From assembly GCA_008694505.1 (NCBI GenBank), contig VZDJ01006585.1, positions 10,197,759 through 10,261,758 on the forward strand: a stretch of DNA of 64,000 nucleotides, given 5' to 3'. The position numbers and the translations under genes were made by a program. The stretch is from Cyanoderma ruficeps (lineage: Eukaryota > Chordata > Aves > Passeriformes > Timaliidae). Below, in pieces: positions 61,376 to 64,000 of this stretch. Numbering within the stretch: position 1 is the first letter of the stretch; each line of letters opens with the position of its first letter. The notes beneath the pieces are model-generated. The model was not told the origin of the DNA, ran no database searches, and was given only the letters and a program-made list of their open reading frames with translations.

Positions 61376-61867
61376 CTAAAAACCTTGGATATTCATCATT
61401 TCATGTAATATTTCTAATATCAGCTGGCAAGAGTGATATTGATTTCTGCCACTAAAATCACAACTACAACTGCAAATCACCGTATAACTAATAAGACAAA
61501 CATATTTTGGTGTACATCTTGAGGGCCTTGCAAAGTACAAAAAATTTTTGTGATAAAAAATGAAAGCAGTAAACTGAATTTTTTCTTCAAATACATCACT
61601 GTATGCATCATTTAATAATGCACAAGGGAAATCTCCAGAGGGCAGGTGATGAAAGTTTGTCTTGATTAGTTTTTTTAATGCATATGTAACAACTTCAGAA
61701 AACCAATAAAGGTTAAATACATGTATATTGCTAGAACCTTGAAGAACTTCAGTCAGATGTTTTTTTAGCATTTCTTTGTAAAGAGACAGCAAGAAAATAT
61801 TTAATTTGCAAATTTTTGTGTTGCCCCTTGAAATTTGAAAGAAAAAGGTAAAAACATCTATTTTCAT
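61376..61867 (-). other. longest open frame in the window, unidentified
   Basis: A 163-codon stop-free frame on the minus strand. The residue mix is Phe-, Ile-, Lys- and Tyr-rich, as expected from AT-rich DNA, with a cysteine cluster 'ICSCSCDF' at about residues 131-138. I recognise no domain, signal peptide or splice structure, and there is no neighbouring gene. In DNA of about 35% GC roughly 7% of random codons are stops, so a run this long is uncommon but not impossible in 64 kb. I regard it as unproven. Confidence 0.15.
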
Positions 61868-62284
61868 TCCTATTCAAACAAGTAAACTACAATTACTTTC
61901 TGAATATACAGGAAATAGTTCTGAGAATGCAGGATTAGCTTATATTCATATGTCTCCCGTCGTAGAAAATTAATTGTAATGTTTATAAACAGGTCGGAGG
62001 AAAGAAAGTGCTCTGGAATACACTTCTTATTTAAACAGTTAAAACTGTAAAACCTGAAGAAAAAAACTGTTCATAAATACACTTTCAAATATTTCCATTA
62101 TTTGGATTATTTTTATGAAATGCTGCCTTCTTGCAGATTTTTTGTTTTCAACTTCGGTTTCTTTTTATCTTATCTTTTAACTTCAGCTTTTACTTCTAAA
62201 TTCAAGAAAACTTGTTTGACACTAACAGTGAAGATGAAGCAGCAATGTTACTTAGATGTGGTCGGTTCATCAAGTAAGAAGCAT
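61868..62284. other. anonymous AT-rich sequence
   Basis: Nothing recognised. Confidence 0.5.
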
Positions 62285-62690
62285 TCCAAGGCAGAACAAG
62301 CCCTCCTCTGAAGGGACTGTGACCCATGGATAGGACCTTGCTTGAGCTGGTACACCTCTGAAATTACTGCAGCCTGTGGAGAAGCAATCCTGGAGCACAG
62401 GAAAAATATGAAAACGAAGAAGATGAAAAAAAGAAACTACTATGTCCTGACCCCAACCCACTGTGCTGCAGAGACTAGGATTTTTGCAGTGAAGCAGAAC
62501 TTGGGAGTGATGCTAAGCCTAGAAAAGTGGCTAAAAAGGTGGTTTATTGTTTGTCTTCTTTGTTTTCCAATATTCAAATCACTAATTATTTATGCTAATT
62601 GACAATAAATTAAATAATTTTCCTCTTTAGCCCATAACGCAAATTGCTAAGTGTCCTCTCTCTTTTCTCTCCAGGCACGTGGTTTTTCAA
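62285..62690 (+). mobile_element. partial LTR, same long family as 53997-55418
   Basis: Plus-strand blocks match the family seen on the minus strand near 54 kb: 'aagggactgtgacccatgga', 'actgcagcctgtggagaagc', a purine-rich stretch, 'ctatgtcctgaccccaaccc', and an AT-rich segment with 'aataaattaaataattttcc' then 'taagtgtcctctctcttttc'. The 5' half and the 3' terminus are missing or too diverged to see. Open frames over it are remnants. Confidence 0.65.
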
Positions 62691-64000
62691 CTGATTTTCT
62701 GACAGTTTCCTGTTGAGGAGGGCAAGTGGGAGAGTGGCTGGATGGAATACTTCAGTGGAAATTTGAGCTTGCAATGAGTGAGACTGAGCTGATGAGAGAA
62801 GCAAGGGAAAGTGCAAATCACTTCCCCAAAAACCCACATAAATGTCATTAGGAAAAAGGCTAAAAGTCAAAACAAATGCAAATCAGAAGTTCACTGTGTA
62901 AAAGAAGCAAGAAGGATGAGGCATATAAAAATTAATGAGAGTATGAGAACACAAGACATTTTGATATGGAGCTCAGAAAAAGAAAGATACTGAGATACAG
63001 AGGTGAAAAAACAGGGCATGTTGAGCTCAGTCTCTGAATCTTTTCTTTTAGTGGGATTCTTAATGGTTTATAAAAGGTCACTGATATGGAAAACATGAAA
63101 TTATGGTGGTATTTTACAGAAGATAAAGATGAGGGCCATGCTCCCTCCAACCCAGTAAATATCACTTTATTGTTACTTGTAGGAGGCCAGAGACATTACA
63201 CTGGCTGACACCACAATGTTTCTGGACGTGCCTGAGCTTGTACTGGACTGAGCTGGCTCTCATGTACTCAAGCCTGCAGCAGTTCTCATGTACTGCATAT
63301 GGTATGATTGTACGGATGTGGTTGCATATTTTCTGTATCATATTCTATCTCTGGTTAATAATACTGCATCAATGACCCCAGGCTGATTCTGAAGGAGACT
63401 ACTTTGCATCTTTAGATGGAGCCCATGGAAAGGAAGATTATTGTTGCAGGAATCATTTGAAAAGCAAAGCAAGCTGATTATGAGACTAGGGAAGAAGACT
63501 CTACTACTGTGGGCATAAAATTCCTCCCAGCAAGGAAATGGTAGACCTGCTGAATTGGAAATTCCTGAACTTGCTGAGGAAGACCAACAGCCCTAACTTT
63601 AGGACCAGAAGGGACTATGGAAGAATAAAGATACTGCTCAAGAAAAGAGGAAGATACTAGGGGAGTGCTCACAGTAATTTTTGCCTCTTTTATGAAGCTT
63701 TTTCTATACTAATTAGGCAAATCTGGACAATTAGACAATTAGGAAATTCTAGAACATTAAAAAATTAATCTATTTTTTTTTTAAATACGTTTGTGTAGCA
63801 AATACCCTTTTGCCCATAATCTTATTTTAAGATTCTTAAAGAAACAAATTCCACCAGTATATTTTTTATGGTCTATAAAATCTCTGTCATACCAAGAAAC
63901 ATACAAACCAACCCTCTAGAAGCATGGTTATTTTATTAAGAGATCACATCAAGTTTTCTATACACCATTACATATGTGTATGTTTATATATATATATATA
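62691..64000. other. anonymous sequence to the window edge
   Basis: No gene recognised. The block 63120-63660 is less AT-rich and could be an unassigned old repeat. The last 16 bases are a TA microsatellite cut by the window edge. Confidence 0.45.
63985..64000. repeat. (TA)n microsatellite, cut by window end
   Basis: Eight TA units reach the last base, so the full length is unknown. Confidence 0.9.

Noticed and set aside
1..64000. Provirus with gag, pol or env
   Set aside because: I saw no retroviral gene block between any pair of LTRs. All LTRs appear to be solo or partial, and neighbouring LTRs belong to different families.
1..64000. CRISPR array, operon or bacterial-type regulatory sites
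   Set aside because: The repeat content is that of a bird nucleus, there are no regularly spaced repeats and no coding density.

Overview
The window looks like AT-rich vertebrate nuclear DNA from a bird, most likely an oscine songbird. I find no intact protein-coding gene, no functional RNA gene and no bacterial-type feature. The avian assignment rests on three kinds of interspersed repeat recognised by sequence: many CR1 LINE fragments, long-terminal-repeat (LTR) families typical of avian endogenous retroviruses, and one SINE with a tRNA-Ile-like head joined to a CR1 tail, the architecture of the songbird family TguSINE1. The longest stop-free frame is 163 codons and matches nothing I know. 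The locus is best read as intergenic or long intronic sequence.

Layout: 1-9 kb holds CR1 pieces on the plus strand (953-1550, 4471-4929, 7067-7118), an LTR 3' remnant (6570-6715), and a minus-strand LTR (7291-7880) abutting a minus-strand CR1 (7885-8720). 10-14.3 kb holds a solo LTR (9981-10561), a CR1 tail, an AAT microsatellite and two consecutive LTRs (13196-13720 with a perfect 6-bp target duplication, and 13770-14268). 14.3-27 kb is mostly anonymous, with a minus-strand solo LTR (19356-19672, perfect 6-bp duplication) inside a degraded block, a possible LTR near 21.7-22.2 kb and a CR1 tail at 23.2 kb. 27-32.4 kb is repeat-dense: a solo LTR with a 7-bp duplication, the TguSINE1-like copy, the longest CR1 (29135-31010, minus, with a broken reverse transcriptase frame) and another LTR. 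32.4-47.6 kb is AT-rich and anonymous. 47.6-50.3 kb is a second cluster: a CR1 3' fragment, a CR1 endonuclease-region fragment split by a solo LTR, and a further LTR. 50.3-64 kb holds a long LTR on the minus strand (53997-55418) and a partial relative on the plus strand (62285-62690).

Nothing acts as an operon or gene system. The information here is evolutionary: insertion order, nested elements and target-site duplications. Two AT-rich segments dense in homeodomain-type TAAT motifs (about 17.7-17.9 kb and 43.9-44.2 kb) are offered only as weak candidates for conserved noncoding elements. Family names come from recognition of sequence, not from a database search; boundaries without a stated target duplication are approximate.
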